Positions 51,487-59,762 of a stretch of DNA of 61,218 bases are shown in pieces. A program made the position numbers and the translations under genes. Source of the DNA: Hyphomicrobiales bacterium. Lineage in GTDB: Bacteria; Pseudomonadota; Alphaproteobacteria; Rhizobiales; Beijerinckiaceae. The stretch spans positions 1-61,218 of the forward strand of contig JAPLOU010000067.1 of the NCBI GenBank assembly GCA_026400535.1. The letters are read 5' to 3'. Positions within the stretch are counted from its first letter, which is position 1. Each line of letters opens with the position of its first letter. The notes under the pieces are model-generated. The model saw only the letters and a program-made list of their open reading frames with translations, searched no databases and was not told where the DNA came from.

Positions 51487-52577
51487 GCGGATGGCCCGGC
51501 GGGATAGACCAGCGTGTCGGCAATGGACCATGACAACGGCACCTGCTGCCCCGGCGCCAGCCCCGCCGGCAACTCGCCGCCGGTCTCGAGCAGGAACGGC
51601 TCATCGATGCCGGAGACGAAATGAACCTGGATGCGCGACCCCTGAAACACGATGTCCTGGATGGCGGCCGCGACAGTGTTGGCGCCGTCTCGGGCGCCGA
51701 ACACCATGCGCTCAGGCCGCACCCCGATCAGAACCGAACTGCCCGGCAGGTGGTTGCCATTTGCCCGTATGCTGCCGAACGCGGTGTCGATCAGCAGCTC
51801 GCCAGCCCCTTCCATCGCCGACACCTTGCCCCTGAGCCTGGTCGACAGCCCGACGAATTCGAGCGCGAAAGCCGTAGCGGGCCGACGGTAGATCGTGTCG
51901 GGCGTAGCAAGCTGCTCGATCAGCCCCCGGTTCATCACCGCGATCCGGTCGGACATGATCAGCGCCTCATCCTGGTCATGGGTCACGAAGACGGCGGTGG
52001 TGCCAAGCTCGCGTAGCAGGCGCTTGAGTTCGATCTGCATGGTCTCGCGCAGCTTGCGGTCGAGCGCGGAGAAGGGCTCGTCCAGCAGCAGCAGCTTGGG
52101 CCCGACGGCCAGCGCCCGCGCCACCGCCACCCGCTGCTGCTGGCCGCCGGACAGGGCCTTCACCGACCGGTCGGCAAAGGCCGACATGTGCACCAGGTCC
52201 AGGAATTTCGCGACGATTGGCCGGATAGAGGATTTTTCGGTGCCTTTCGCATGCAGGCCGAACGCCACGTTCTCGGCCACCGTCAGGTGCGGAAACAGCG
52301 CATAGCTCTGGAAGACCACGCCGACGTCACGGTGATGCGGCGGCTTGGCCGAAATGTCGGCGCCATCGAGCATGACGTGGCCCTGATCGGCGCCGAGCAG
52401 TCCGGCCACGATCCGCAGCAAGGTGGTCTTGCCGCAACCGGACGGGCCGAGCAGCGAAACGAACTCGCCCCGCTCGACGGCCAGATCAACCCCGTCCAGC
52501 ACCTTGCCGGCGCCAAAGGACTTGCTGGCCCGCCTGATGTCGAGAAACGCCGCGGGATGGCTGATCAGTTCGGGCAT
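51483..52577 (-). CDS. Polyamine/opine-type ABC transporter ATPase (PotA type)
   Basis: A 364-residue ATPase with Walker A GPSGCGKTT, FQSYALFPHLTV, signature LSGGQQQR, Walker B LLLLDEPFSALD and the FVTHDQDEAL switch. The C-terminal TOBE region (VGVRPERMVFG) is of the PotA/FbpC class. The ATG at 52577 is used. 30 bp separate it from the binding-protein gene upstream. Confidence 0.92.
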   Translation of the reverse strand: MPELISHPAAFLDIRRASKSFGAGKVLDGVDLAVERGEFVSLLGPSGCGKTTLLRIVAGLLGADQGHVMLDGADISAKPPHHRDVGVVFQSYALFPHLTVAENVAFGLHAKGTEKSSIRPIVAKFLDLVHMSAFADRSVKALSGGQQQRVAVARALAVGPKLLLLDEPFSALDRKLRETMQIELKRLLRELGTTAVFVTHDQDEALIMSDRIAVMNRGLIEQLATPDTIYRRPATAFALEFVGLSTRLRGKVSAMEGAGELLIDTAFGSIRANGNHLPGSSVLIGVRPERMVFGARDGANTVAAAIQDIVFQGSRIQVHFVSGIDEPFLLETGGELPAGLAPGQQVPLSWSIADTLVYPAGPSA

Positions 52578-52607
52578 GTCAGGTTGAGGCGCAGCGTCCG
52601 GGCACGC

Positions 52608-53600
52608 TCAGATCGCCATCTCGCGGTCCCAGCGCTGCACCCAGCTGTTGCGATTCTCGGCCACGAAGGCCCAGTCGATCGGATGGACGGTCGCATTGGT
52701 CGGCATGCCGGGTGGAACGGGCACATCGACATTGGTCGGCAGGGCAAAGGTCGGCGGGGCGATCCTCGCCTGGACCTCGGCGCCCAGAAGCTCGTTCACA
52801 TAGGCGTAGGCCAGGTCAATGTTGGGGCTGCCCTTGACCAACGCGATGCCGGATGGCACCGGGAAGATGCCCTCCTTCGGGGCGGTCATGTTGATCGGGG
52901 CCCCGTCGAGGCGGCGCTGCATGCCGAAAGAGGAGAGCGCGCCGACGATCATGTGGGCCTCGCCCTGCTCCAGAAGGGAGAACGCCTGCGGCATCTGGCT
53001 GTAGGCGGTCAGCAGGTTCGCCTTCAGCGTCTTGAGCTTGGCGAAGGCGGCGTCGATGTCCTTGTAGGCCTCGGCCATCGGCTTGCCGATGATGCGGCCC
53101 TTGAACTTCGGGTCGAAGGCGTCAGCCCATGAGGCCGGCGGTTCCTTCAGGACATTGGTGTTGTAGGCGATGCCCTGCCAGGGCTGGAGGTAGTTGGCCC
53201 ACATGCCGTCCATGTGCATGGTGCCCGGCTTGAGCTTGGCGACGTTCGGGCACTTTGCGGCGGTGATGGGCTCAAGCAGGCCCTCGCGCACGGCGAGGAT
53301 CATGACCGGATCGTCCATCTGCACGACAGACAGATAGGGCTTGTCCTTGTTCTTCTGCATCTTCTCGAGATTGACCAGCGAGCGGGTGCCTTCGAAGGTG
53401 ATGCGCGCATTGTACTTCTTCTCGAACATCGGCGCGACATGGGTCTCGACCCACGGCTTGTGGCTGGCCGCGCCGCCGATGACCAGTTCGCGGGTTTGCG
53501 CGCGCAAGATGCTCGGCATCGCGATGAGCGAGAGCCCTGTCGCTCCCGTTCCGATGAGCAGTCGGCGGCGGTCAAAGCCCTGTTTCGTGATGTCAGCCAT
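52608..53600 (-). CDS. ABC transporter substrate-binding protein (PotD-like)
   Basis: About 330 residues with a Tat-like signal (DRRRLLIGTGATGLSLIAMPSILRAQ). ELVIGGAASHKPWVETHVAPMFEKKY and PWQGIAYNTNVLKEPPASWADAFD follow the PotD/iron-type binding proteins. GAGGATCC precedes the ATG at 53600. It heads the minus-strand unit SBP-ATPase-permeases-racemase-amidohydrolase, which should import and process one class of compound. Confidence 0.88.
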   Translation of the reverse strand: MADITKQGFDRRRLLIGTGATGLSLIAMPSILRAQTRELVIGGAASHKPWVETHVAPMFEKKYNARITFEGTRSLVNLEKMQKNKDKPYLSVVQMDDPVMILAVREGLLEPITAAKCPNVAKLKPGTMHMDGMWANYLQPWQGIAYNTNVLKEPPASWADAFDPKFKGRIIGKPMAEAYKDIDAAFAKLKTLKANLLTAYSQMPQAFSLLEQGEAHMIVGALSSFGMQRRLDGAPINMTAPKEGIFPVPSGIALVKGSPNIDLAYAYVNELLGAEVQARIAPPTFALPTNVDVPVPPGMPTNATVHPIDWAFVAENRNSWVQRWDREMAI

Positions 53601-53693
53601 GTGGGGATCCTCAAGCGGCAATGCAGATACCGCCTGAGGTTCAGCAAGCCTCGTGCCACCGCCTTGGACGCTGACTGACAAACATGACAGAAG

Positions 53694-53716
53694 ATTTGCC
53701 TACAATAGAGGCAAAT
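53694..53716. promoter_or_regulatory. Inverted repeat ATTTGCCT-N7-AGGCAAAT, candidate operator
   Basis: A perfect 8 bp inverted repeat (53694-53701 and 53709-53716) with a 7 bp spacer in the 138 bp between the amidase stop and the SBP start. Its A+T-rich ends contrast with its surroundings. It lies about 95 bp upstream of the SBP start, suited to a dimeric regulator such as GntR type. It differs from the GTTCGCAATGCGAAC motif, so this unit seems separately controlled. Confidence 0.6.
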
Positions 53717-53738
53717 TGTCCGATTGGTATGCAGATCG

Positions 53739-55193
53739 TCACGCTGGAACGGCAGATGCGTCTGTCAGACACGCCTCTATCGCAGCGGCGACGGCCAGAA
53801 GCTGCCGGTCCTTGCCCCGTGGCGCGACCAGCTGCAGCCCGATCGGCAGGCCTTCGCTGTCCAGCCCGCACGGGATCGAGATCGCCGGTTGACGCGCATG
53901 GTTGAACAGCGGCGTGAACACTGCGTGGCCGCGTGGCCCGACAGCCACGCCGTCGATGCTTTCTGGGCCAAGCTGGTCGGCCGGCCAGGCGGTGCATGGC
54001 GTCGTCGGACCGGCCAGCACATCGACCTGATGGCGATCGAAGAAGCCGGCCGCCGCCTGCGCCACGGCCTCGGACAGTAGCAGCGCCCTGACCACGTCGG
54101 CACCGCTGAACGCCATTCCGGCACGGAACTGGGCGGCCAGATCAGGATGGATCGCGTCAGGATTGCTGTTGAATGCGGCGCCGTGGATGGCCGCAAGGCC
54201 TGCGTGCTGGATCGGGCTGAGCCCAGATTCCGCCGCGCCTGCAGGCCAGACCGGGTCCAGCCGGATGGTCCGCCAGCCCTCGCCGGTCAACCGCGTGAAG
54301 ACGGCTTCTACCGCATCGCGGACGACGCCATCGACCGGCACATCGAGGCCCCATTTCGGGGTCAGCGCAACGCGGATGGTGTGGGCGTCGAACGCCGCGG
54401 CAGGCTCGATTGCCGCTGCGTGCGGGTCGCGCCGGTCTGGACCGGCCATCACCGCGAAAGCCGCTGCCGCCTCGGCGACCGTGCGGGCGATCGGGCAGAT
54501 GCAGGAGGTGCCGAAGAACGGCTCCTCGAAGCCCGGCCCATAGGGGACGGCGCCCCCTGACGGCTTGAAGCCGACCAGCCCGGTGTGGGCTGGCGGTCGG
54601 CGGCTCGATCCGCCCGCATCGGTCCCTATCGCCAGCGGAACCATCCCGGCAGCCACCGCGGCAACCGGACCACCGGAAGACCCGCCCGGTGTCCGCGCGG
54701 GGTTCAGCGGGTTGCGGGTTGTTCCATGCACAAGATTGCGGGTCTGTCCCGAGCAGGCAAACTCCGAGGTATTGCTGATGCCGACGATCACGGCGCCGGC
54801 CGCGATTAGCCGGGCGACGGCGATGGCATCCGCCGGCGCGATGAAGTTCCGGAACAGGATCGAGCCCTGGGTGATCGGCATGTCCTTGACCCAGATATTG
54901 TCCTTGATCGTGACGGGCACGCCGGCCAGCGGCAGCCGTTCGCCGGCTGCGATCCGCCGGTCGATCGATTCTGCCCGGCGTAACGCATCGGCGCGGTCCA
55001 CATGCACGAACGCATTGATGGGGCCGTCCAGCGCCGCAATCCGGGAAAGGGCATCATGAGCGCACGCACGCGCGGTTTTACGCCCTGCATTGACCGCCGC
55101 TGCAATCTCGCCGAGCGCAGGCCAGGCAGGGAATACGGGGCGCGGCGTGTTCAGCCTGGGCTCGTCGAGCCATGGGCGCTTTGGATTTTGCAT
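53739..55193 (-). CDS. Amidase (amidase signature family)
   Basis: About 484 residues. The Ser-cisSer-Lys triad is visible: Lys97 in VTIKDN, the GGSSGG motif at 170-175, and the nucleophile Ser196 in TDAGGSSRR (canonical TD-GGSIR, so Ile is replaced by Ser). It hydrolyses a primary amide or aryl/alkyl amide. The ATG at 55193 has AAGGA before it. It lies upstream of the PotD-type operon on the same strand and may be read into it. Confidence 0.9.
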   Translation of the reverse strand: MQNPKRPWLDEPRLNTPRPVFPAWPALGEIAAAVNAGRKTARACAHDALSRIAALDGPINAFVHVDRADALRRAESIDRRIAAGERLPLAGVPVTIKDNIWVKDMPITQGSILFRNFIAPADAIAVARLIAAGAVIVGISNTSEFACSGQTRNLVHGTTRNPLNPARTPGGSSGGPVAAVAAGMVPLAIGTDAGGSSRRPPAHTGLVGFKPSGGAVPYGPGFEEPFFGTSCICPIARTVAEAAAAFAVMAGPDRRDPHAAAIEPAAAFDAHTIRVALTPKWGLDVPVDGVVRDAVEAVFTRLTGEGWRTIRLDPVWPAGAAESGLSPIQHAGLAAIHGAAFNSNPDAIHPDLAAQFRAGMAFSGADVVRALLLSEAVAQAAAGFFDRHQVDVLAGPTTPCTAWPADQLGPESIDGVAVGPRGHAVFTPLFNHARQPAISIPCGLDSEGLPIGLQLVAPRGKDRQLLAVAAAIEACLTDASAVPA

Positions 55194-55684
55194 GCCGCAG
55201 TGTCCTTGATCACCCAACGGGCTTCATTCCACCTTGGCGGCACGTTCGCGCTCCGGCAAGTCCCCCGGGGGGGCTGCGATGGCGGTCACACTGCCCGGAA
55301 ATCGATCGGGTGGTGCCCAAAAAGCCCTTGCATCGAACGGAGCGGTCGTGACAGTCTCATCTCCATGCCAAGCAGGGGACATGAGTTGATCGGGTGGCGC
55401 GCGCGCAAGGCGAAGCGTGGCTGCCGGTCGCGTCGTGCCTGGGCTGGCCGCTCGCGTTCCTGCCGCGCCCATGTGGCGCTGATCGCGTCATCTCAGCGAA
55501 CGCTGATCTGACAGCGCGGCCTGCGTGATGCAGGCCGCCCGGCGCGTGGACCCTGACGGGTGACGCCGCCAACCTTGCCTCCTGCAGGCCTCGACACCGC
55601 GGCGCATCCGGATCCAGCGCGCCTGTCTAGCACCCGTTCCCATCGATCTTTCCGGCTTTCATGCCAACACAGAAGGATAGCGCC
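55194..55684. other. Divergent control region with a GC-rich hairpin
   Basis: About 490 bases between the amidase (minus) and the tandem binding proteins (plus). No gene is supported. GCGGCCTGC (55516-55524) and GCAGGCCGC (55530-55538) form a perfect 9 bp stem with a 5 base loop, without a T tract; it may be an attenuator, an operator or chance. The GTTCGCAATGCGAAC motif was not found here. Confidence 0.45.
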
Positions 55685-56734
55685 ATGCCAAACGGACTTG
55701 ACCGTCGTAATTTGTTGACAACCGCCGCCGGTGCCGGATTGGCGCTCGCCATGCCTTCGGTCGTCAGGGCGCAGGCGGCGCGCGAACTGGTGATTGTGAC
55801 GTATCCGGGACGGCTGTCGGAGCCGCACCGCTGGCTCGGCGACCAGATGGAGCGCAGACATCCGGGTCTGAGAGTCCGGCTTGTTCCCTCGGACAGCCAG
55901 GACATCGTCGCCCAGATCAAGGCCTCCCAAGGCTTCTCGCCCTTCGACGCGATGCCAAATGACGAGCCGCCGCATATCACGGCGGTCAGCGAGGGCTACA
56001 TCGCTCGCCGCAGCGATGCGCCGCTCAAGAACCTAGGCAGCGTCTTTCCCGATCTGTTGGCGAAATCGCAGGGCTTCGGCGTGCCAGCGACCTATTCGCT
56101 GATCGGCATCGCCTACAACAGCCAGATGGTGCCAAACCCACCCACGAGCTGGGCCGATCTCTGGCGCCCTGACCTGCGCGGCAAGGTCGGCATTGCGCGC
56201 ACCTCATCCAATCTGGGGCTTGCCACGCTGGCCATTGCGGCCAAGAGCTTCGGCGGCTCCGAAAGCGCCCTTGATGTCGGCTGGGACAAGCTCAGGGAGC
56301 TTCAGCCCAAGGCAGCCCGCTCTCCCGCCATCCTGACCCAGATGCTCGAACGCGAGGAGATCGCGATCGCCCCGCTGTGGAACAACAACACCGCGGCCGC
56401 CGCGGACAAGGGCTTGCCGATCAAGTTCATGATGCCGGCCCCCGGCGCGATCGCCATCATCTCGTTCTTCGCCGCAATGGCGAAGACGCAGCACCCTGAC
56501 CTGGTCAACGAGTGGCTCGATGGCATCCTGTCGCCGGAATACCAGGCCCGCGCGGCTGGCGCTCCCTACTTCTTCGGCCCGACCATTCGCGGCGTCACCG
56601 TACCGGACGCCGCCAAGCCCTATACCCCCTCCACGCCAGCCGAGGTCCTTGCCTTGCAGACCATTGACTGGCCAAAGATCGCCCCGCAGCGCGGGGCGCT
56701 TGTCGAACGTTTTGACCGCACCTTTGCCATCTGA
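55685..56734 (+). CDS. ABC transporter substrate-binding protein, tandem copy 1 (PotD-like)
   Basis: About 349 residues with a Tat-like signal (DRRNLLTTAAGAGLA, cleavage near VRAQ). AARELVIVTYPG, LVPSDSQDIVAQIKASQGFSPFD, ATYSLIGIAYNSQM and LEREEIAIAPLWNN are shared almost word for word with the next gene. AAGGA precedes the ATG at 55685; an ATG at 55661 is possible. Two binding proteins for one permease set would widen the ligand range. Confidence 0.88.
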   Translation: MPNGLDRRNLLTTAAGAGLALAMPSVVRAQAARELVIVTYPGRLSEPHRWLGDQMERRHPGLRVRLVPSDSQDIVAQIKASQGFSPFDAMPNDEPPHITAVSEGYIARRSDAPLKNLGSVFPDLLAKSQGFGVPATYSLIGIAYNSQMVPNPPTSWADLWRPDLRGKVGIARTSSNLGLATLAIAAKSFGGSESALDVGWDKLRELQPKAARSPAILTQMLEREEIAIAPLWNNNTAAAADKGLPIKFMMPAPGAIAIISFFAAMAKTQHPDLVNEWLDGILSPEYQARAAGAPYFFGPTIRGVTVPDAAKPYTPSTPAEVLALQTIDWPKIAPQRGALVERFDRTFAI

Positions 56735-56758
56735 AACCCATTGTCACGGAGAACGTCC

Positions 56759-57799
56759 ATGTCCCTTCGACTGACCCGGCGCTCGATCCTAGCCGGAGCC
56801 GGCGCGACCCTTGCCGCGCCCTCGATCCTCAACGCCCAGGCCGCCCGCGAACTGGTCATCGTTTCCTTCGCTGGCCAGTTGCAGGAGCCGCATCAATGGC
56901 TCGCCCGCCGCATGGAGGCCCGCCATCCGGGATTGCGCATCAGGCTTGTGCCGAGCGAGAGCCAGGACATCGTGGCCGCCATCAAGGCCGCACAGGGCTT
57001 CTCACCCTTCGACGCCATGCCGAATGGCGAACCACCCCACCTGATCGCCCAGCGTGACGGTTATATCCAGAAGCTCGATGCTGCGAAGGTGCCCAACGCG
57101 GCCAATGTCGTGCCGGAGCTGATGGCGAAATCGGCCGGCTTCGGCGTGCCGTCGAGCTATTCGCTGATCGGCATCGCCTATAACGAGAAGATGCTGAAGA
57201 CAGCGCCGAAAACATGGGCGGATCTGTGGAACCCCGAGTACCGCGGCAAGGTCGCCATCCCGCGCGCCTCCTCGAATCTGGGGCTGGGTGTGCTCGTGAT
57301 CGCTGCCCGCATCTTCGGCGGCTCGGAAGATAATCTTGATCCGGGCTGGGCCAAGCTCCAGGAGCTGAAGCCGCAGATTGGCCGTTCGCCGACCGCTCTC
57401 CTGCAGATGCTGGAACGCGAGGAGATCGCGATCGCGCCGATCTGGAACAACGACGCCGCCGGCGCCGCCGCCAAGGGCCTGCCGATCAGGTTCGTGCAGC
57501 CCGATCCCGGGCCGGTCGCCATCATTTCGTTCATGTCGGCAGTCACCAACACGCGTCAGCCCGATCTGGTGAATGAGTGGATGAACGACATCCTGTCGGC
57601 CGAGTACCAGCAGTTCGCCGCGAACGCGCCCTACTTCTTCGGCCCGACTGTCCGGGGCGTCACGGTTCCGGATGCCGCGAAGGCGTACACCCCATCCAGC
57701 CCGCAGGAGATCGCCAAGCTGCAGACGGTGGATTGGGGCAAGATCGCGCCCAATCGCGGCAAGATCGTCGAGCAGTTCGACCGCGTCTTCGCACTGTGA
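56759..57799 (+). CDS. ABC transporter substrate-binding protein, tandem copy 2 (PotD-like)
   Basis: About 346 residues with a Tat-like signal (TRRSILAGAGATLAAP, cleavage near LNAQ). Clearly a recent duplicate of the previous gene: AARELVIVSFAG, LVPSESQDIVAAIKAAQGFSPFD, SSYSLIGIAYNEKM, LEREEIAIAPIWNND, PYFFGPTVRGVTVPDAAK. By eye well over half the residues are identical, with changes clustered in loops. GGAG precedes the ATG. The stop overlaps the GTG of the SIS gene. Confidence 0.88.
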   Translation: MSLRLTRRSILAGAGATLAAPSILNAQAARELVIVSFAGQLQEPHQWLARRMEARHPGLRIRLVPSESQDIVAAIKAAQGFSPFDAMPNGEPPHLIAQRDGYIQKLDAAKVPNAANVVPELMAKSAGFGVPSSYSLIGIAYNEKMLKTAPKTWADLWNPEYRGKVAIPRASSNLGLGVLVIAARIFGGSEDNLDPGWAKLQELKPQIGRSPTALLQMLEREEIAIAPIWNNDAAGAAAKGLPIRFVQPDPGPVAIISFMSAVTNTRQPDLVNEWMNDILSAEYQQFAANAPYFFGPTVRGVTVPDAAKAYTPSSPQEIAKLQTVDWGKIAPNRGKIVEQFDRVFAL

Positions 57800-58896
57800 G
57801 CACCATTACCGGTCCTGCCGGCCAGCTTTCACCGATGCTGGCCGATATCGCCAGGCAGCCAGATGTCCTGATCGGCCTCTCGGCGCGAGCCAAAGCGATC
57901 GCCGCTCTGGGACGCGAGCACGTGCGCCCGCGCTCCGGCGGACGCGTCCTCGTCAGCGGCTGTGGCGACGGCCTGTTTGCGGCCGAGGCTGCAGCGGGCT
58001 TCGCCGCCTCGATCGGGCTTGACTGGCGGCCGATCGGGGCCCTCGACCTTATTCTGTCGGCTGAGCGGCTGCGCCCCAGCGACCGCGTCATCTGCATCTC
58101 CATGTCCGGCAATGTCGACCGCACTGTCGAGGCGGCCCGCGCAGTCCACGCCGCGGGCATCCCGCTGCTGGCGCTCGTTAATGGCGGAGGTGGCCGGCTC
58201 GGCGAGATCGCGGCAGACAAGCTCTCGCTCGATCTGCCTGACATCGCGCCCTTCCTGTGCGGAACGGCCAGCTACACGGCGACGGTCGCGGCTCTGATGT
58301 TGCTGGCCGCTGGCGCACGCGAGGCGGCCATACCTGACCTGCCCAGCGCCGCCGAAGCCCAGCGGCGCGCGATCCTGACCTGCCGCGACAGCATCGAGGC
58401 CATGGTCGGGACTCTCCCCACCGGGGTGCGGCTTGTGTCCGCCGGGGCCGATTCAGGCACGGCGCGCTACGGGACCGCGAAGTTTGTCGAACTGACCCGG
58501 ACACCTGCCTGGTCGGCTGACCTCGAAGAGTTCGCGCACAGCCAGTACTGGTCGATGCCGACCACCGATCTTGTCGTGGTGATTGCCGCCGAGCCGCGGC
58601 TCGGCGCCTATGCCGAGGCGTCCTGCACCGCGCTGGCGAAGCTGCCGGTCGTGACGCTGGCGATCGACACGGCCGCAAGCCCGGTTCGTTCCGCGGCATC
58701 CAGGATCACGCTGCCCGATCTCGCGCCCGGACTGTCGCCGATCGTCACCGCCATTCCGCTCCAGTTTCTGGCCTATCATCTGGCGCTGGCCACTGGCTTC
58801 GACCCCAACCGGCGACTGCATCTGAAAGACGACAGCCGGCGTTTCGCCGTGAGCCGCGAGTTGACGCGGCGCTCGCTGCTGGGGACCGGACAGTGA
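57796..58896 (+). CDS. SIS-domain sugar isomerase/deglycase-like protein
   Basis: A 366-residue double-SIS-domain protein of the GlmS-C/AgaS/FrlB group. VLVSGCGDGLFAAEAA and CISMSGNVDRTVEAARAVH are the sugar-phosphate loops of the first domain. The second carries VSAGADSGTARYGTAKFVEL and LEEFAHSQYW (compare the EE-KHGP motif of the family; the His is kept). With the PfkB kinase next to it the pair resembles FrlB/FrlD, which phosphorylate and cleave Amadori products such as fructoselysine. GTG start at 57796 by overlap. Confidence 0.82.
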   Translation: MSTITGPAGQLSPMLADIARQPDVLIGLSARAKAIAALGREHVRPRSGGRVLVSGCGDGLFAAEAAAGFAASIGLDWRPIGALDLILSAERLRPSDRVICISMSGNVDRTVEAARAVHAAGIPLLALVNGGGGRLGEIAADKLSLDLPDIAPFLCGTASYTATVAALMLLAAGAREAAIPDLPSAAEAQRRAILTCRDSIEAMVGTLPTGVRLVSAGADSGTARYGTAKFVELTRTPAWSADLEEFAHSQYWSMPTTDLVVVIAAEPRLGAYAEASCTALAKLPVVTLAIDTAASPVRSAASRITLPDLAPGLSPIVTAIPLQFLAYHLALATGFDPNRRLHLKDDSRRFAVSRELTRRSLLGTGQ

Positions 58897-59762
58897 CGCC
58901 GCGCATCCATGTCATGGGCTATCTGTCGATCGACACCATCAGCACCGCCGGACAGGTCCTGCGCGATGTCCCGGGCGGGGCGGCGCTTTATGCTGCCCTC
59001 GGCGCGCGTGCGGCCGGCGGCAAGGTCTCCATCACGGCCTGCGCGGGCGAGGACTATCCGGCCGCATGGCGCGACCGGATGGCGGCGCTTGACATCGACG
59101 TCTCTGGTATCAGGCTGAAGAACGGGCCGACGCGTCGGGCGCGGCTGACCCAGTTGCCTGATGGTGCCAGGCTCTCCACCCATCATGACGAGCTGGACTG
59201 GTGGGAACGAACGGACGCGCTGGCCCCCGAATGCGACGCCACGACGGATGCGGATTGCCTTGTTCTGGCGCCCATGCCTCCTGAGCTGGCCTTTCGCGCC
59301 GCGCGCGCGGCAACCTGCCCCGTCATCGCCGATACGAGTGCGGCCTTTGCCAGACGCGACCCCGGCGCGGTGATGTCCCTGGTGGCGCAACTGTCATGTT
59401 TTGCGCCCAGCCTTGAGGAAAGTCGCATCCTCCTGCCTGGCCTTCCCGACAATGCGGCGCTTCGCTACCTTGCCGCCAGCGGTCCGGATGTGGTGCAGAA
59501 ACGCAGCGCGGCGGGAATGGCGGTGTGCGCGTCGGAACAGGGCCTCGTCCGGCTGGTGCGCGCGCCTGCCGTCGCCGAGGTTGATCCGACCGGGGCCGGC
59601 GACGCAACCGTCGGCGCGCTGGCGGTCGGCCTCGCCAACGGGTTGTCGCTGCGCCGGGCGGCGGAGCAGGCGGCCGAGATCGGCGCCCGAACTGTTACTG
59701 ACCATGGCCCGGCTGCTCTGGGTCTCACCTGGCATCGGGCATCCTGCGGGTTGGCCTCATGA
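58893..59762 (+). CDS. PfkB-family carbohydrate kinase
   Basis: A 289-residue ribokinase-fold kinase: MGYLSIDTI, VPGGAALYAALGA near the start and DPTGAGDATVGALAVG with the catalytic Asp near the end. The usual FGD in DTTGAGD-F-G is altered (DPTGAGDATVG). Overlaps on both sides by 4 bp (GTGA and ATGA) lock its expression to the SIS protein and the ATPase. A fructosamine 6-kinase (FrlD-like) or amino-sugar kinase fits the context; not proven. Confidence 0.85.
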   Translation: MTPRIHVMGYLSIDTISTAGQVLRDVPGGAALYAALGARAAGGKVSITACAGEDYPAAWRDRMAALDIDVSGIRLKNGPTRRARLTQLPDGARLSTHHDELDWWERTDALAPECDATTDADCLVLAPMPPELAFRAARAATCPVIADTSAAFARRDPGAVMSLVAQLSCFAPSLEESRILLPGLPDNAALRYLAASGPDVVQKRSAAGMAVCASEQGLVRLVRAPAVAEVDPTGAGDATVGALAVGLANGLSLRRAAEQAAEIGARTVTDHGPAALGLTWHRASCGLAS

